Made by a program: the position numbers and the translations under genes. The notes under the pieces were generated by a model. It searched no databases and was not told the origin of the DNA. It saw only the letters and a program-made list of their open reading frames with translations. DNA of 64,000 nucleotides from Isoetes taiwanensis (lineage: Eukaryota; Streptophyta; Lycopodiopsida; Isoetales; Isoetaceae): assembly GCA_021234155.1 (NCBI GenBank), contig JAJEKV010000006.1:14522902-14586901 (forward strand). The letters run 5' to 3'. This document shows positions 47,446-58,026 of the stretch, piece by piece (positions within the stretch are counted from its first letter, which is position 1; the number at the start of each line of letters is the position of its first letter).

Positions 47446-48414
47446 TCCAACTGGCAAAAAATCAGAATTTATTTTCGTACAATGCATTAATTACTTAATT
47501 TGTGAACGCCTTTGCCATCGCAAAAGCGCCCCGACTTCTAATTGCCACATCGGAACGCAAACCTTTCTAGAACCCGGCAACCTGCACGGGTTTACGTTTT
47601 TTGAGGCCCTCTCCTTGTCGATTCGGCTTCTGACCTTGCCGTGATCTTATCGTGGGAGTGGGGGTGTTGAGGTCGAGCGGGGACCCTAAAATCCCCCCGC
47701 AAGCTGCTTGCCCCGAATTTCCTCTCCCCAAGGCACTGGGGACCGACGGGCGACCTCCCCTCTCCAAAACTGCGATTTGGTTCTATCAATGGACTCAGAA
47801 CGTCGACATTGCCCTGGGGACCAAGTTCCGTGGCCAGAAGACCACCCGACCTCCCCACACTCGTAGTCAATTGGCCTAGGATGTGGATGCCGGATACTGT
47901 TGTGGAGGGCGTGAGTGTTTCCTACTTTTGCAAAACTGAACTTGTAACTTGCTCCCTAGGGTAATTTCGCCATTCCGGACGACTTGGCGAGGTCCCGAAC
48001 GACAAAACACTGCGGTTTCTACAAGGCCGACCTCAGAACGCTTCGCGGTTTGACAAGTTCTCCCGGACCGATCTGGAATCTTTTGGGCCTTCCCGAAGAG
48101 GGGCCCCTGAACAGAGGATCCAACGGTCAGATAAGGGAACCGGGCTCCGGGAGGGTTGTTGTTAGTGTGCGGCCCCCCGGGGGAGCGCTGCCAGGAAGGG
48201 CTGTCTCGGGAACTTTTTTGGATCCAGTCTCCTGGGGTCCGGACTCTCCCCTCTTGTGAGGGAGCCCTGCAAGCTCCTGGCCTCGTTTGACTTGGGGAAG
48301 GGTGCCAGCTCGGTTGCCCCGCAACGGGCTGGCCCGACCATTCTAATGCTAACCCTTTGACCTAGACCTTCTCCGAAAATTCCGAAAATTGGGCTGTGTG
48401 CTGGAGATGAATTA
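47446..48414 (+). repeat. GC-rich unit B, long form, copy 1
   Basis: Begins AATCCAACTGGCAAAAAATC and ends CTGGAGATGAATTAGG. It contains CCCTGGGGACCAAGTTCCGT and GGTCAGATAAGGGA. It has lost about 100 bp after CCACATCGG relative to the other copies. It has no recognisable protein or rRNA similarity. Confidence 0.8.
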
Positions 48415-49208
48415 GGAATCCAGCTGGCAAAAAATCAGAATTTATTTTCGTACAATGCATTAATTACGAATTTGTGAATGTCTTGCCACTGCAAAAGCGC
48501 TCCCCGACTTCTAATTGCCACATCGGGAGGAGGACAGGCCCAAACTCCATTCCGTCAGTTCCCCTTGCTCCGCGTTCTCGGCCGCAGCTTCTCAGCCATG
48601 TCCCAACTGCAAGAGACCAAAACTCGGCCCCCAAAACGCAAACCCTTCTAGAACCTGGCAACCCACAGGGTTTACGTTTCGGAGGCCCTCTCCTTGTCAG
48701 ATTCGTCGGGGACCTTGCGCCGTATCTTATCGTGGAGTGGGGGTGTTGAGGTCAGAGCGGGGACCCTAAAATCCCCCCGCAAGCTGCTTGCCCCGAATTT
48801 CCTCTCCCCAAGGCACTGGGGACCGACGGGCGACCTCCCCTCTCCAAAACTGCGATTTGGTTCTATCAATGGACTCAGAACGTCGACATTGCCCTGGGGA
48901 CCAAGTTCCGTGGCCAGAAGACCACCCGACCTCCCCACACTCGTAGTCAATTGGCCTAGGATGTGGATGCCGGATACTGTTGTGGAGGGCGTGAGTGTTT
49001 CCTACTTTTGCAAAACTGAACTTGTAACTTGCTCCCTAGGGTAATTTCGCCATTCCGGACGACTTGGCGAGGTCGATTTGCCATTCCGGAGCCTCTCCAG
49101 TGCCCGAACGACAAAACACTGCGGTTTCTAAAAGGCCGACCTCAGGACGCTCCGCGGTTCCGATGATATGGCAAACTCGGTTTCTGTATAATGGGGATGC
49201 ACCCTAAC
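48415..49208 (+). repeat. GC-rich unit B, short form, copy 2
   Basis: The same start as copy 1, nearly identical over CAAGCTGCTTGCCCCGAATT to GGTAATTTCGCCATTCCGGA. It ends early at CTCCGCGGTTCCGATGATAT and passes into segment A. Confidence 0.85.
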
Positions 49209-49377
49209 TCAGCTTTGGCGGAATTGGACAGATGCTGTTCTATAGTTTTTTTCTGAGGGTTCTAGGGGTTGCAGACAAAGCTAACCACCTATGCAGGACT
49301 CCGGATAAGGTCCACTGAACATCTGTTTATATCTGACAGTGCCTTATTTGGTCCAAGCATCTAGGTTATTGAAAGAT
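49209..49377 (+). repeat. Segment A, copy 2, left half
   Basis: Ends TAGGTTATTGAAAGAT at 49377, where the large transposon is inserted; it continues at 61264 (GGAGCAACCTATTG). Copy 3 shows the uninterrupted junction. Confidence 0.9.
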
Positions 49378-49409
49378 AACCATCATTCAATTAAATTGGG
49401 ATTATGTCT
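49378..49409 (+). repeat. Left terminal inverted repeat
   Basis: 32 bp, perfect inverse of 61228-61259. The first CpG half-site (AAATCGCGCC, 49416-49425) lies just inside it. Confidence 0.95.
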
Positions 49410-49706
49410 ATTCCAAAATCGCGCCGTATAAGCATTTTATTGACCATTATATTGAATTAACCACACTTTTGCACTGTGTTCATTTTCGGGCTAGGAAGAT
49501 GCATTTTACGTTAAAATGCAAAGGCATTCAAATATCCGATGCAAATGACCCATATTATGACAGAATGTTGGCAATAGAAAAAGCAGGAAATTGCTTATTA
49601 ATTCGCACATTCACGGACGACAACGAAATCTAAACATTGAAATTGTAATGCTTTACGAATAAATAACAGCAAGCAAGTAGCTACAAAACAGAGATTTTCG
49701 TGGTTC

Positions 49707-49727
49707 AAATCGCGCGTGGCGCGATTT
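49707..49727. repeat. CpG palindrome copy
   Basis: AAATCGCGCG-T-GGCGCGATTT, a near-perfect inverted repeat, just downstream of the minus-strand stop at 49773. Confidence 0.9.
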
Positions 49728-49772
49728 GCTTGGCATAAATAACGCATTATAATAGAACATAAACTTAAAAAA

Positions 49773-50069
49773 CTAATCCGATTCATCATCGTCAGGCGCT
49801 GCAGGCGGTCCTGAGATCCTGTCGATCATGAACAAACCATGCTCTGGATTCCATATAAGATGGATTACAACATCAAAGGGATCAGGATAGAAGCGGACGG
49901 GATTCATAGCAACGACATCAAGCCAGTCCTGAAGTTCTATTTCTAGCTCGCGGCACCTGCAGAGGTCCGCATGGTTCATCTTGCAGGTAATAGAAGAAGA
50001 TCTTATAGAGGGGTCAGAATGGTGTGTGGAGATATTCAAAACTGGTGGGAAGACAGACTTCATATTCAT
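49773..50069 (-). CDS. Unknown acidic-tailed C-terminal exon
   Basis: The minus frame reads CRELEIELQDWLDVVAMNPV, then RFYPDPFDVVIHLIWNPEHG and an acidic end PDDDESD with a stop at 49773. An acceptor-like AG (CTATTACCTGCAAG) precedes MNHADLCRC at about 49980, so the true exon may be 49773-49980. Its upstream part would overlap the ParB gene on the other strand. Not recognised. The composition (paired aromatic and acidic residues, charged tail) looks like real protein. Confidence 0.45.
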   Translation of the reverse strand: MNMKSVFPPVLNISTHHSDPSIRSSSITCKMNHADLCRCRELEIELQDWLDVVAMNPVRFYPDPFDVVIHLIWNPEHGLFMIDRISGPPAAPDDDESD

Positions 50070-50939
50070 GTCAAGGTTAAGAGAGACTGATCAAATGAAG
50101 AAGCAGGGAATTCTTATTACATGCGAAGTAGAGGACGATTCTTTCTGTTCTGTGCTAGTTGAAGTGGGCCAAAAACATAAGAAGAGCCTAAAGAAGATCA
50201 ATCGATGCAGTGCGAGCTCTTTTAAAGAGACTGCTTTAAGATCAGACGACATGGCCGATAACCTCTTCAAATTTGGCTGGACAGTTGGCGAGCCATTGAC
50301 TCCTAGAAGAATATGCGAGGGGCTTACAGCTGTTCGACGAGCCATTAGCACGAGGCCCTGGGCAAAGTCTACTTACAGGCAAAGAAGGATAAGGAAGAAG
50401 CTAGCTCTAAAGGCGGGGAAACTACGTATGACAAAGAGGCCTTACAAGTGACGATGACAAGGCCAGGCAGTTGGAGGCAATGAGCAAACTGAAGAAATAT
50501 GCCGATAAGTATCCACTGGGCCTTAGCTTCACCCATCCAGTCAACGTGGACAGGCTTTTCAGGTCCACTAAAGCAATTTATATTAGTAGAAGGTAGACAA
50601 GCAGCACTCTTTGGAGATATTGAACAGCATGATCGAAAATCCAGGGCAGGTGCGATGTAGTGCCATACGATACCAGAACAAAAAAGGTAATCATTTGGAG
50701 CAAGCTGGAGGACTTCATCGAGAACCCAGACATACATTTTATGATAATAGATGGCCAAAGATTCAATAGAGGCCCGAAAGATTCTCATCAAGAAGGCACG
50801 TAATCATCGGGAATCGGTTGTTCTATAAGCTTTATTCTCGCCGAAACCGCGGTTCTCGAAATGGCTCAACAACACCTGCCGAACTAGCCGAAATAAGCGC
50901 ACTCCTAAATGACATGGGAAAAACTTTCTTATACAAAAG

Positions 50940-51421
50940 GTAATTCTCTTCCTACATTTTTATTTTTTCAGATTTATTTCAAATCGCGCCAAAAGCCGAT
51001 TTCATAGTAGAAGGCAAATCGCGCCAGGCGCTATTTGCCTTCTCTAAATAGCAAAGGGTTCCTGAGATGGTAGACGTTTCTCGTCAAATAAGCAAATCGG
51101 CGCTGGATTTTCATATTAGAATACAAATGGCGCCACGATTTGCCTAGCCTGAGGAGACATGGCTGTCCTTGAAGATAGCCGTTTCTCCTCAAAGTAGGCA
51201 AATCGCGCGTGGCGCAAGTTGTATTCTAATATGAAATCGCGCCAGGCGCGATTTGCGTATAGGACGTGCGTCTACCATTCCAAAAACCCTTTGCTATTTA
51301 GAGAAGGCAATTCGCGCCTGGCGCGATTTGCCTTCTAATATGAAATCGCGCGTGGCGCGATTTTAAACTTCAAGGATTGTTTGAATTCACGATTATGAAG
51401 CTAACGAAGTTATTCCTTGCA
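50940..51421 (+). other. Intron made of a long palindrome-rich hairpin
   Basis: Bounded by GTAATT and TTATTCCTTGCAG. 51011-51170 and 51172-51332 are inverted copies of each other (GCCTTCTCTAAATAGCAAAG against CTTTGCTATTTAGAGAAGGC; TGGTAGACG against CGTCTACCA; TTCATATTAGAATACAA against TTGTATTCTAATATGAA). Eight CpG palindromes sit within the intron. The transcript would fold into an arm of roughly 160 bp. Confidence 0.85.
50981..51363. repeat. Cluster of eight CpG palindromes
   Basis: Copies at 50981, 51016, 51094, 51125, 51200, 51234, 51309 and 51343. The consensus half-site AAATCGCGCC is mirrored around one central base; 51234-51254 is perfect apart from the centre. Variants swap CC for CG near the centre (GCGCGTGGCGC). 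Confidence 0.9.
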
Positions 51422-53522
51422 GTCCCTATATAGAGCAACTTCGGCATGCTCGGAACCAGTGGATTGAATATGGGAAGCCAATGCCGGGCCATGGCCAAAT
51501 CCAAAAGCGGCCCAATTCAAGTTGCTGGAAAGGACACTTAGTCAGACTATAATACAGGACAAGACCAAGAGCACCAGAACAAAGAAAAAAAAAGGAGATG
51601 TCGCGGGTGACGCTGCCGAAGAACCAACTGTACCCAAGGATGCATGCAAGATAGTTTTTGCTTCAGATTCGGTTTGGGAGAAATGGAATGAATTCTGGGA
51701 CGCCTACGTGGAGAAGAAGTTGCCAGATTCACAAGGAAGATTTCCTCCTGTTGACACATCAATTTTTGATATCCATATAACGTAGATGAGGAAGGCCCGT
51801 GGATTGGAAGATCAAGAACTCATCTCATCCGGATAGGTTAATCGAAAGGAAATCCTTTACAAGAAAACCTCGGCAAAGAAAGGCTATGGAATCATTCAAG
51901 ATGCATGCAACGAGCTGAAAAATATTAAAGTGCTCAAGAAGGCAGTTGGTGAGGAATTACAAAGGCTTACATCAGAGTGGTCGTTGTCGGAGTTAGGACT
52001 CATGCAAAAGTATAACGTCTCCAACAACGACCTAAAGAAGTATGTATTTTGGTCCAAGGACTTTGTCAAGCGGCCAGGTTGAAGAATGTTGCAAAGATCG
52101 CGGGGATTCACACAAAAGTTGCATCCGACTTGAAACGAAAAGTCGCTAAGGTGAAGCAGACCCGGAGACGGAATCCACGTTTTTTTATCAAGTCTCCACT
52201 GGTTTCAAGTGTGCCTTGCCAGAAGTGGGTGAAGGTCCCCATGATATCACACTCTTCGTGCTTGATAGCCGAGGCACCAGATGGTCGCTTGAAGACTATA
52301 ATACGTTCTTCAACATATGCGGGGTTGCACCCACGTAAAATGAATTACACAATCGTCACTATATGTCCCTCCGACATGTCCTATGCATATGCTCTAAGTG
52401 CTGCAAATGACTTAGAATGCGTGAAAGTCATACGACAGGCGATCCTTATAGATGAAAACAAGGACAGTGACTTCAGCACAGCAAGTAAAATTTCTCATGT
52501 GCTTATTATTATGATAGCCATGATGGATGATAAGGAATATGAAAGGCTTAAGGGAAAAACAGATGGAGAAAAATTAGCATGGCAGTGCTATCAGTTAGAT
52601 GAACGCATAATGCGAAACGTCTTCTATCTGGAACAAGAAAACAAGGGGAAAGCTGTCAAGGTCGTGGAAGAGTTAGAGGAAGAAGAGGAAGAAGAGGATG
52701 AAAACGAGGACGACCCAATTCTTGTGGGCCACATTAAGTATGAGCTCTTAACTTCACATAAGGGGAAGCTAAACAAGAACGGGTTCTCTATGGACCTTTC
52801 CCAGTACCTCATTGAAGCATTTTGTCCATTGGGAACAACTTGCTGGGAACTTCACGTTGGAGGTTACATCGGTAGAGAAGCTTTGAAGTTAGCAAGGAAA
52901 TGTCAGAGCGTCGTCTCCGATGATCTCGCCAGGAATTTCTTAGACCTCTTCTTTGAGAAAGTACTAGAGGAAGCACCTAGGGGACCAATCGGCAGTGCAA
53001 AAAACAAAGCTTCTAGCTCTAAGGCCGAAATACCGCAGATTTGCTTAAGGAACGGAGAATTTGAGAAAGCTATTTGTTGGCCAAAACATGATGGATGAAA
53101 TCGAGGAGCAGCCGATCAACTCAGTACATATCGACATGCCTGTGAACATCTATGACACTGAAAATATAGATCAGGATGAAGCTAACAAGGATGATGATAA
53201 TAACAATATTGATGATGAAGCGGACTCCAAATCTGAAAACACTAGCCAAAGTTAGCGTAAAAGAGTAATGAACTATCAAGCATAGTTCAGCTGTCATGAT
53301 CTCAACCGATGTGGTTGGTGCTTCTATCGACCGAGACAACTCGAAATAAGGACGAAAATCGGAAGAATACACCGCTGGGAATGAAGAAGAAGAAAGGTAT
53401 CGTAACAATCTTCCTTTTTGATATCCATGCATTTTTCAAACTACAAGCATATAGAAATCGCTACCGCCGATTTAGAGTTACCTAGAGATCATATTTTTAA
53501 ATTATGTTGACATGCATCATTC

Positions 53523-53927
53523 TTGAAATCGCTACCGGCCTGCTTTCCATTTCCATTTCTTTTATCTCATACGCTATTGTTCTCCTTACGTAAAATGATT
53601 TGGCTTCCCCAAAAGTACTGGGTCTTTGATTTGAATGGTGTGCTATGTAGAACGTTACCTAAAGCAACGCTTGAAAAGTCATGGTATGCGCAACAACCAT
53701 TTGAGACACGCACCAAATATGTTTACCCGCCACTTTTATCCGAAGGAGATGTTGGACCAGCCTTCACCGCTTTCACAGTAATTTGGTCATCTATGGAGCA
53801 TAGAAATATACAGGATGTTTTGAAAGTAGTGCCTGAACTAAATAGAAATTGGGCGTCCGAGGTTCTACCTGAGCCTTTATTATTCCAGATGTATCTTCTA
53901 ACGTCAATACATGCTGCAGGTCTGTAA
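53523..53927 (+). pseudogene. FCP1/HAD-like phosphatase N-terminal fragment
   Basis: The plus frame reads PQKYWVFDLNGVLCRTLPKA (residues 29-48) and FTAFTVIWSSMEHRNIQDVL (residues 82-101). HAD phosphatases of the FCP1/NIF (RNA polymerase II CTD phosphatase-like) family have hhhDxxGhL and then a VWSS/IWSS motif after about 50 residues, followed by N-V-hydrophobic. Plant members often read FDLNG. The downstream Lys and DD motifs are missing: the frame passes into sequence that also encodes the minus-strand gene at 53.8-54.0 kb and stops at 53927. ATG at 53523 gives a hydrophobic lead that may be intronic; an acceptor could lie nearer 53610. Possibly a cargo gene captured by the transposon. Confidence 0.65.
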
Positions 53928-54734
53928 CAGTAACATCTTCATCTGTCCTTTGCTTTTTCTGGGCTGTAGAGGTCTCGCCTTGCTTGGTCCTCCCTCTTTT
54001 GATTGTCTTTTGTGATCCTGTGAAATTACAGCACATGGGTTAATCTTTTAATGCTCAAATATATGCTGTCGACACATATGCAACAAAAACGCGCTTGGCG
54101 CGATTTGAAAATGAATACACAGCAAGTTCATTTAGTTTATTGGGATCAGGGGAGCATTTCGTCCCAGCCAAAATGCAACAAATACGCGCTTGGCGCGCTT
54201 TAGAAGTGACCTGAAAGATAAAGAAACTAACGTAATGCCTAATTAAATCAAGGCGCCCGGCGCTTTGTCCGAATCAAAATGCTCAGGACACAACTAACTA
54301 TAAAAAATGCAACTTAAAGAGTTGAATCTTCATCAGAGGACACAACTAACTATAAAAAACACAACTAGCTACTGAATACTGTTCAGCTAAGTATACAAGC
54401 TTCAAACAGCACATACAGCATTAAAAGAGAAACTAACATGTACACATTAAGCATTTGTTTCCATACATTTTTGGGACATATGAACTCAAACATAAGAGGA
54501 CACATGCTTCTTATTGGATAATAACTATATTATTACAGAAAAACATCCTAAAAACCTAACAAAAAAAGGGACACAGAAATAAATTACAGAACAAAAATAG
54601 ATCAATTACCTGAGGCGCTTGTTGGATTTGTGCTTTCTGCTTGTTCAGCAGCCTCCAGGCTTGGGATTTGTGCTTTGGGCGCCGCCCTCCTCTACCAAAT
54701 ACCGTTCTGCCAAGGCCGATCCTCTAGACGCCAT
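53791..54734 (-). CDS. Unknown two-exon gene with a basic NLS-like stretch
   Basis: On the minus strand ATG at 54734 starts MASRGSALAERYLVEEGGAQ. The exon runs to CTCAG|GTAATT (about 54612). After TGTAATTTCACAG (about 54020) the next exon reads GSQKTIKRGRTKQGETSTAQ and KKQRTDEDVTVTDLQHVLTL. The intron of about 590 bp holds three CpG palindromes. Frame is not kept throughout exon 1 (a stop near its end), so it may be decayed. No family recognised. The basic KRGRTK/KKQR stretch suggests a nuclear or DNA-binding protein. Confidence 0.45.
54086..54266. repeat. Three CpG palindromes
   Basis: At 54086, 54180 and 54248, with GCGCTTGGCGC and GGCGCCCGGCGC centres, inside the intron of the minus-strand gene. 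Confidence 0.85.
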
Positions 54735-54869
54735 AGAACCGCAAGTGCGGATAATATGAGACTCGATTTTGGTTTAAACTTATATGTATGCGCTCATAAT
54801 CTAGGCCGCCGATTTACAAAATCAGAATTCATAATTCGCGTCCTTTTAAATTTATACCGCTTTAATTAA

Positions 54870-55690
54870 CCGCCCCGGTTCCGCTCATTTACAAATTTAA
54901 ATTTTGTTTTTCTTTTTAGTGCAATTTCAAGATAACAATTAATTATTAATTTCAAGAAACGATATGTGGCAATCTACTACCACCTAATCGGCCACCTACT
55001 ATCGAGCCAAGATCATTCCTACTATCGAGCCCAAGAACAATCGACTATCGAGCGCCCAAGATCCGCTTTACAACGCCTTCAATCCCATTCGATCGAGCCG
55101 CCTTCAATCCCATTCGATGTCTCTGAACTATGGTGAGTGTGATTCCATTCAATGCATTCTCTTGTTCTCTATTTTTCGCCCTCTATTTTTTCCAATGCAT
55201 TCTCGGTTCTTTATCGATTAATGAGAAGAATGCTATCTTTTAACAAAGAAATTTGAAGCCGAGTAGGCTTATGTAAAATCAAGATCCGAATCCAAGTTCT
55301 ATGTGTCATGGTGTTCCTCTTGGAAACAGTTTTACAAAGATTTCCATTATAAACCGCAATTATGAAGATGAGGCTCTTCCAAGAAGACATCCCTAAGTGG
55401 CGCGTCTATTTGGTGAAAGTGTGGGCACATTTGTAGCATGGCCAAAAGAACGTCTGAAAAAGGTATTTATATTTGGATATTCAAAAAAAATGAATATATC
55501 ATAACATCTGCGTGATGTTGTGAATTTTGAATTCTTTGATGTTCTTTAGCCAGTCATATCAACCCCATGAAACTACACATTAATGAAAATATGTAGTTTC
55601 TTGGGGTTGGTAATACTGGCTAGAGGGCATCAAAGGATTCAATGTTTTCGACATTGCATATAAAAAAACATAATAAACTAATGACATAAA
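54870..55690. other. Spacer, no clear gene
   Basis: Short direct repeats (CTACTATCGAGCC, CTTCAATCCCATTCGAT). A short inverted pair ACCCCATGAAACTACA / TGTAGTTTCTTGGGGT lies at 55562 and 55595. Confidence 0.4.
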
Positions 55691-55701
55691 AGTATAGTGC
55701 A

Positions 55702-55788
55702 AAATTGCGCCAGGCGCGAGTTTGTATTCATATTCCAAAAAAGTGTATGTACATTTCTTCTTCTACAAAAATGCGCCAGGCGCGAATT
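55702..55788. repeat. Two CpG palindromes
   Basis: At 55702 and 55768 (TTGCGCCAGGCGCGAG; ATGCGCCAGGCGCGAA), overlapping the 3' end of the next minus-strand gene. Confidence 0.85.
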
Positions 55789-55796
55789 CTTTCTAT

Positions 55797-56212
55797 CTCT
55801 ACAATCTGTCACATAGGCCCACTTCATCGGCCCAATACCGCAAAAAGTCCCACCTGAACCACTGTGATATGACAGGATCCTCATCTTCCCTGCGAATGTC
55901 GAGTCTCCAAACCAGAGTGTTGTAACGATCCTTGATACTATAAATCAAATCCTCGTACTTATTTGTTGGCATGAGCCTAACTAAGAGCATGAGGAGCCGC
56001 ATATGTCCAGAGATGCGATGGAAGTGTTCCCATGGCCCCGATACGATCGCCTAATGGAATCTCCAACTCTCTTTGAACGTTTTGAACAAAGACAATCAAG
56101 TAATATCTTGTACGTGGTCCGTGAGTTGATGGTCGTCCAGGGGAAGTGTATTTGAACTAGAACCATCCAGTGTAGGATCAGCCAGTGTCCATGCATAAGG
56201 AAAATCCATGGC
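55797..56212 (-). CDS. Unknown short gene, interrupted
   Basis: Minus strand, ATG at 56212: MDFPYAWTLADPTLDGSSSN, then in other frames SLFKTFKESW and finally LMPTNKYEDLIYSIKDRYNT and WFRWDFLRYWADEVGLCDRL with a stop near 55799. The Trp-rich C-terminus and consistent codon character argue for real protein. Not recognised. Confidence 0.45.
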
Positions 56213-56290
56213 ACTAGAACGAGAGAAATTAAGTAATTAGCAAATGATATATTACTCTCCCCATAAAACGATTCTGAACATACATAATTC

Positions 56291-56468
56291 AGAACGCACC
56301 AGGCGCGTTTGCTTTGTTTTTTTCACAGATCTATTTCACACGCGCCTGGCGCGATTTGTATAGAACCGTATGAAATAGATGATGCCAAACTAAAAACGCG
56401 CCTGGCGCGCTTTGATTAACCTAGTGGAAAATCGGAAACCAAAAATAGAAATGCGCCAAGCGCGATTT
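56291..56468. repeat. Four CpG palindromes
   Basis: At 56291, 56337, 56393 and 56448, spaced 46-56 bp apart, just upstream of the minus-strand gene's start codon. These are the last copies before the transposase side. Confidence 0.9.
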
Positions 56469-58026
56469 CTCCCATTCTAACATATTATTCTAACAGAATG
56501 CATAATGCAGAATAAATTATTTTAGTTCAATATTTAGTTCATTGTTTTAGTTCATTATTTAGAGCAGACAGAGGAAGAGCTAGTGAAATAGAATAAGAGC
56601 AGATACAGCAAAATCATATAAGCAAGATCATAGAGCAGATAGATCATAGATCATAGATCATAGATCATAGATCATAGAGCAGATAGATCATAGATCATTA
56701 TTTACTTCATTATTTTAGATCATTAATTAGAACAGATAGAGGAAGAGCTAGTGAAATAGAATAAGAGCAGATCATATAGGCAAGAATACAGAACAAGATC
56801 ATAGAGCAGGATCTATATATGATCACAGAACAAGATCATAGAACAAGATCGTAGAGCAGGATCTATATAGAGCAGTTTAGGACTGATGCATGTAAAAGTA
56901 AATAACATGCTTTATGTAAAATAACTACTTTATGTAAATAACAGGAAATACTAACCCGAGAATTAAGCCTTTGCCTTCGAGCCGAAACCAAAAGAAGCCT
57001 TAAGAAGCCTTAAGAAGCCTTATTGATTCGAGAAGCCTTAAGAAGCCGAGAAAAAGCAATAGCAGCTAATTTGGAGAAAAAGCAATAGCAGAAGCTTTAA
57101 CACAAAAAACCAAAGTTATTCAAAGTCAGAGAGATTGTAGAGAGCCGAAAAGCCAAAAAAGCCAGAGACATTGTATAGAGCCTACAAACCTTTGAGCCGA
57201 AAACACCTTTGAGCCGAAAACCCTAAAGCAGATGATTGTAGAAGCCGAAAAGCTCGAAAAGCCGAGTTTAAAGCAGATAGAAGTCGAGATTGATGCAGAT
57301 AGAAGCCGAGAAGCAGATAGAAGTCGAGATTGAAGCAGATTGAAGCGCCTAGATTGCATGCAGAGATTGAAGCGCCAGAAATTGTGGAGCCGAAAAGCTC
57401 GAAAGCGCCAGAAAGCCGATTGCAGATAGGTCGAAAGCGCCAGAAGAGAAGATCGAAAAGAAAAGCGCCAGAAAATAGGTTCGAAAAGCACCAGAAGAGA
57501 GGATCGAAAGAGAGACAGAAAAGCTGGAAAAGTTGGAAAGGGATTGTAAACTGGAAATAATAACTGCTTTAAAAAATTCGTACCGCGCCATAATAACTGC
57601 CGCGAACATTTATTACAAGGGTTATAAGTTATAAGATTTAAGGTTAATAGTTTTAAGGTTTATAAGTTAAGGTTATTAGTTAAGGTTAATATTTTTAAGT
57701 TCATAAATAAGGTTATAAGTTTAAAAGTTTATGAATTTGAATTTTGAAGTTTTAAGTTTTAGAAGTTTTAAGGTTATATTTATTGAAGGTTAGAAGTTTT
57801 AACCTTAAAACTTCTAATCTTAAAAGTGCTAACCTATAATAAGCTTTAAAGTTGTTTCTAAGGTTACAACATTTAAGGTTATTATAAGTTAATATATTAT
57901 AGGTTAACTTATTATTATTATAGATTAAGTTATTATAGGTTATTAAGGTTATTATTAAGGTTAACTTTCATTTAAGAACATGTTAGGGAGATGTTATTTG
58001 GATATGCTAACTTACTATAGGTTTTT
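56469..58026. repeat. Low-complexity spacer of the transposon
   Basis: Contains (ATCATAG)n at about 56640-56700, (AAGAAGCCTT)n at 56990-57050, and a degenerate AGCCGAAA/AGCGCC-rich stretch (57130-57540) whose plus frame is Lys/Glu-rich (RLHAEIEAPEIVEPKSSKAP). An AGGTTATAAGTT-type AT repeat follows at 57605-57965. No gene was recognised, though the Lys/Glu-rich part might be a leader exon of the transposase. Confidence 0.7.

Larger units (their letters stand above)
50370..53255 (+). pseudogene. ParB-like nuclease domain fused to DNA methyltransferase, spliced, decayed
   Basis: First exon to 50939: LGLSFTHPVNVDRLFRSTKA (about 50520) and then IIWSKLEDFIENPDIHFMII plus DGQ (50690-50758). IIDGQ followed by an A/R-rich helix matches the ParB/Srx-type DGHHR motif. 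AAAAG|GTAATT ends the exon, and CTTGCAG at 51421 opens the next with PYIEQLRHARNQWIEYGKPM. Methyltransferase part: TRWSLEDYNTFFNICGVAPT (52279 on), NYTIVTICPSDMSYAYALSA (52341 on), then MDLSQYLIEAFCPLGTTCWE and LHVGGYIGREALKLARKC (52790-52900), which fits the hydrophobic-D-x-F-x-G-x-G AdoMet loop. Motif IV region before motif I is the beta-class (N4-C or N6-A) order. The catalytic DPPY tetrapeptide is not legible. An acidic tail (DEANKDDDNNNIDDEADS) ends at 53255. The upstream exon start is uncertain (possibly 49981). ParB-methylase fusions are known from phages and bacteria. Confidence 0.72.

Noticed and set aside
47446-49208. GC-rich repeated block considered as ribosomal DNA
   Set aside because: No recognisable conserved rRNA core sequence; the repeat period and content do not fit rDNA.
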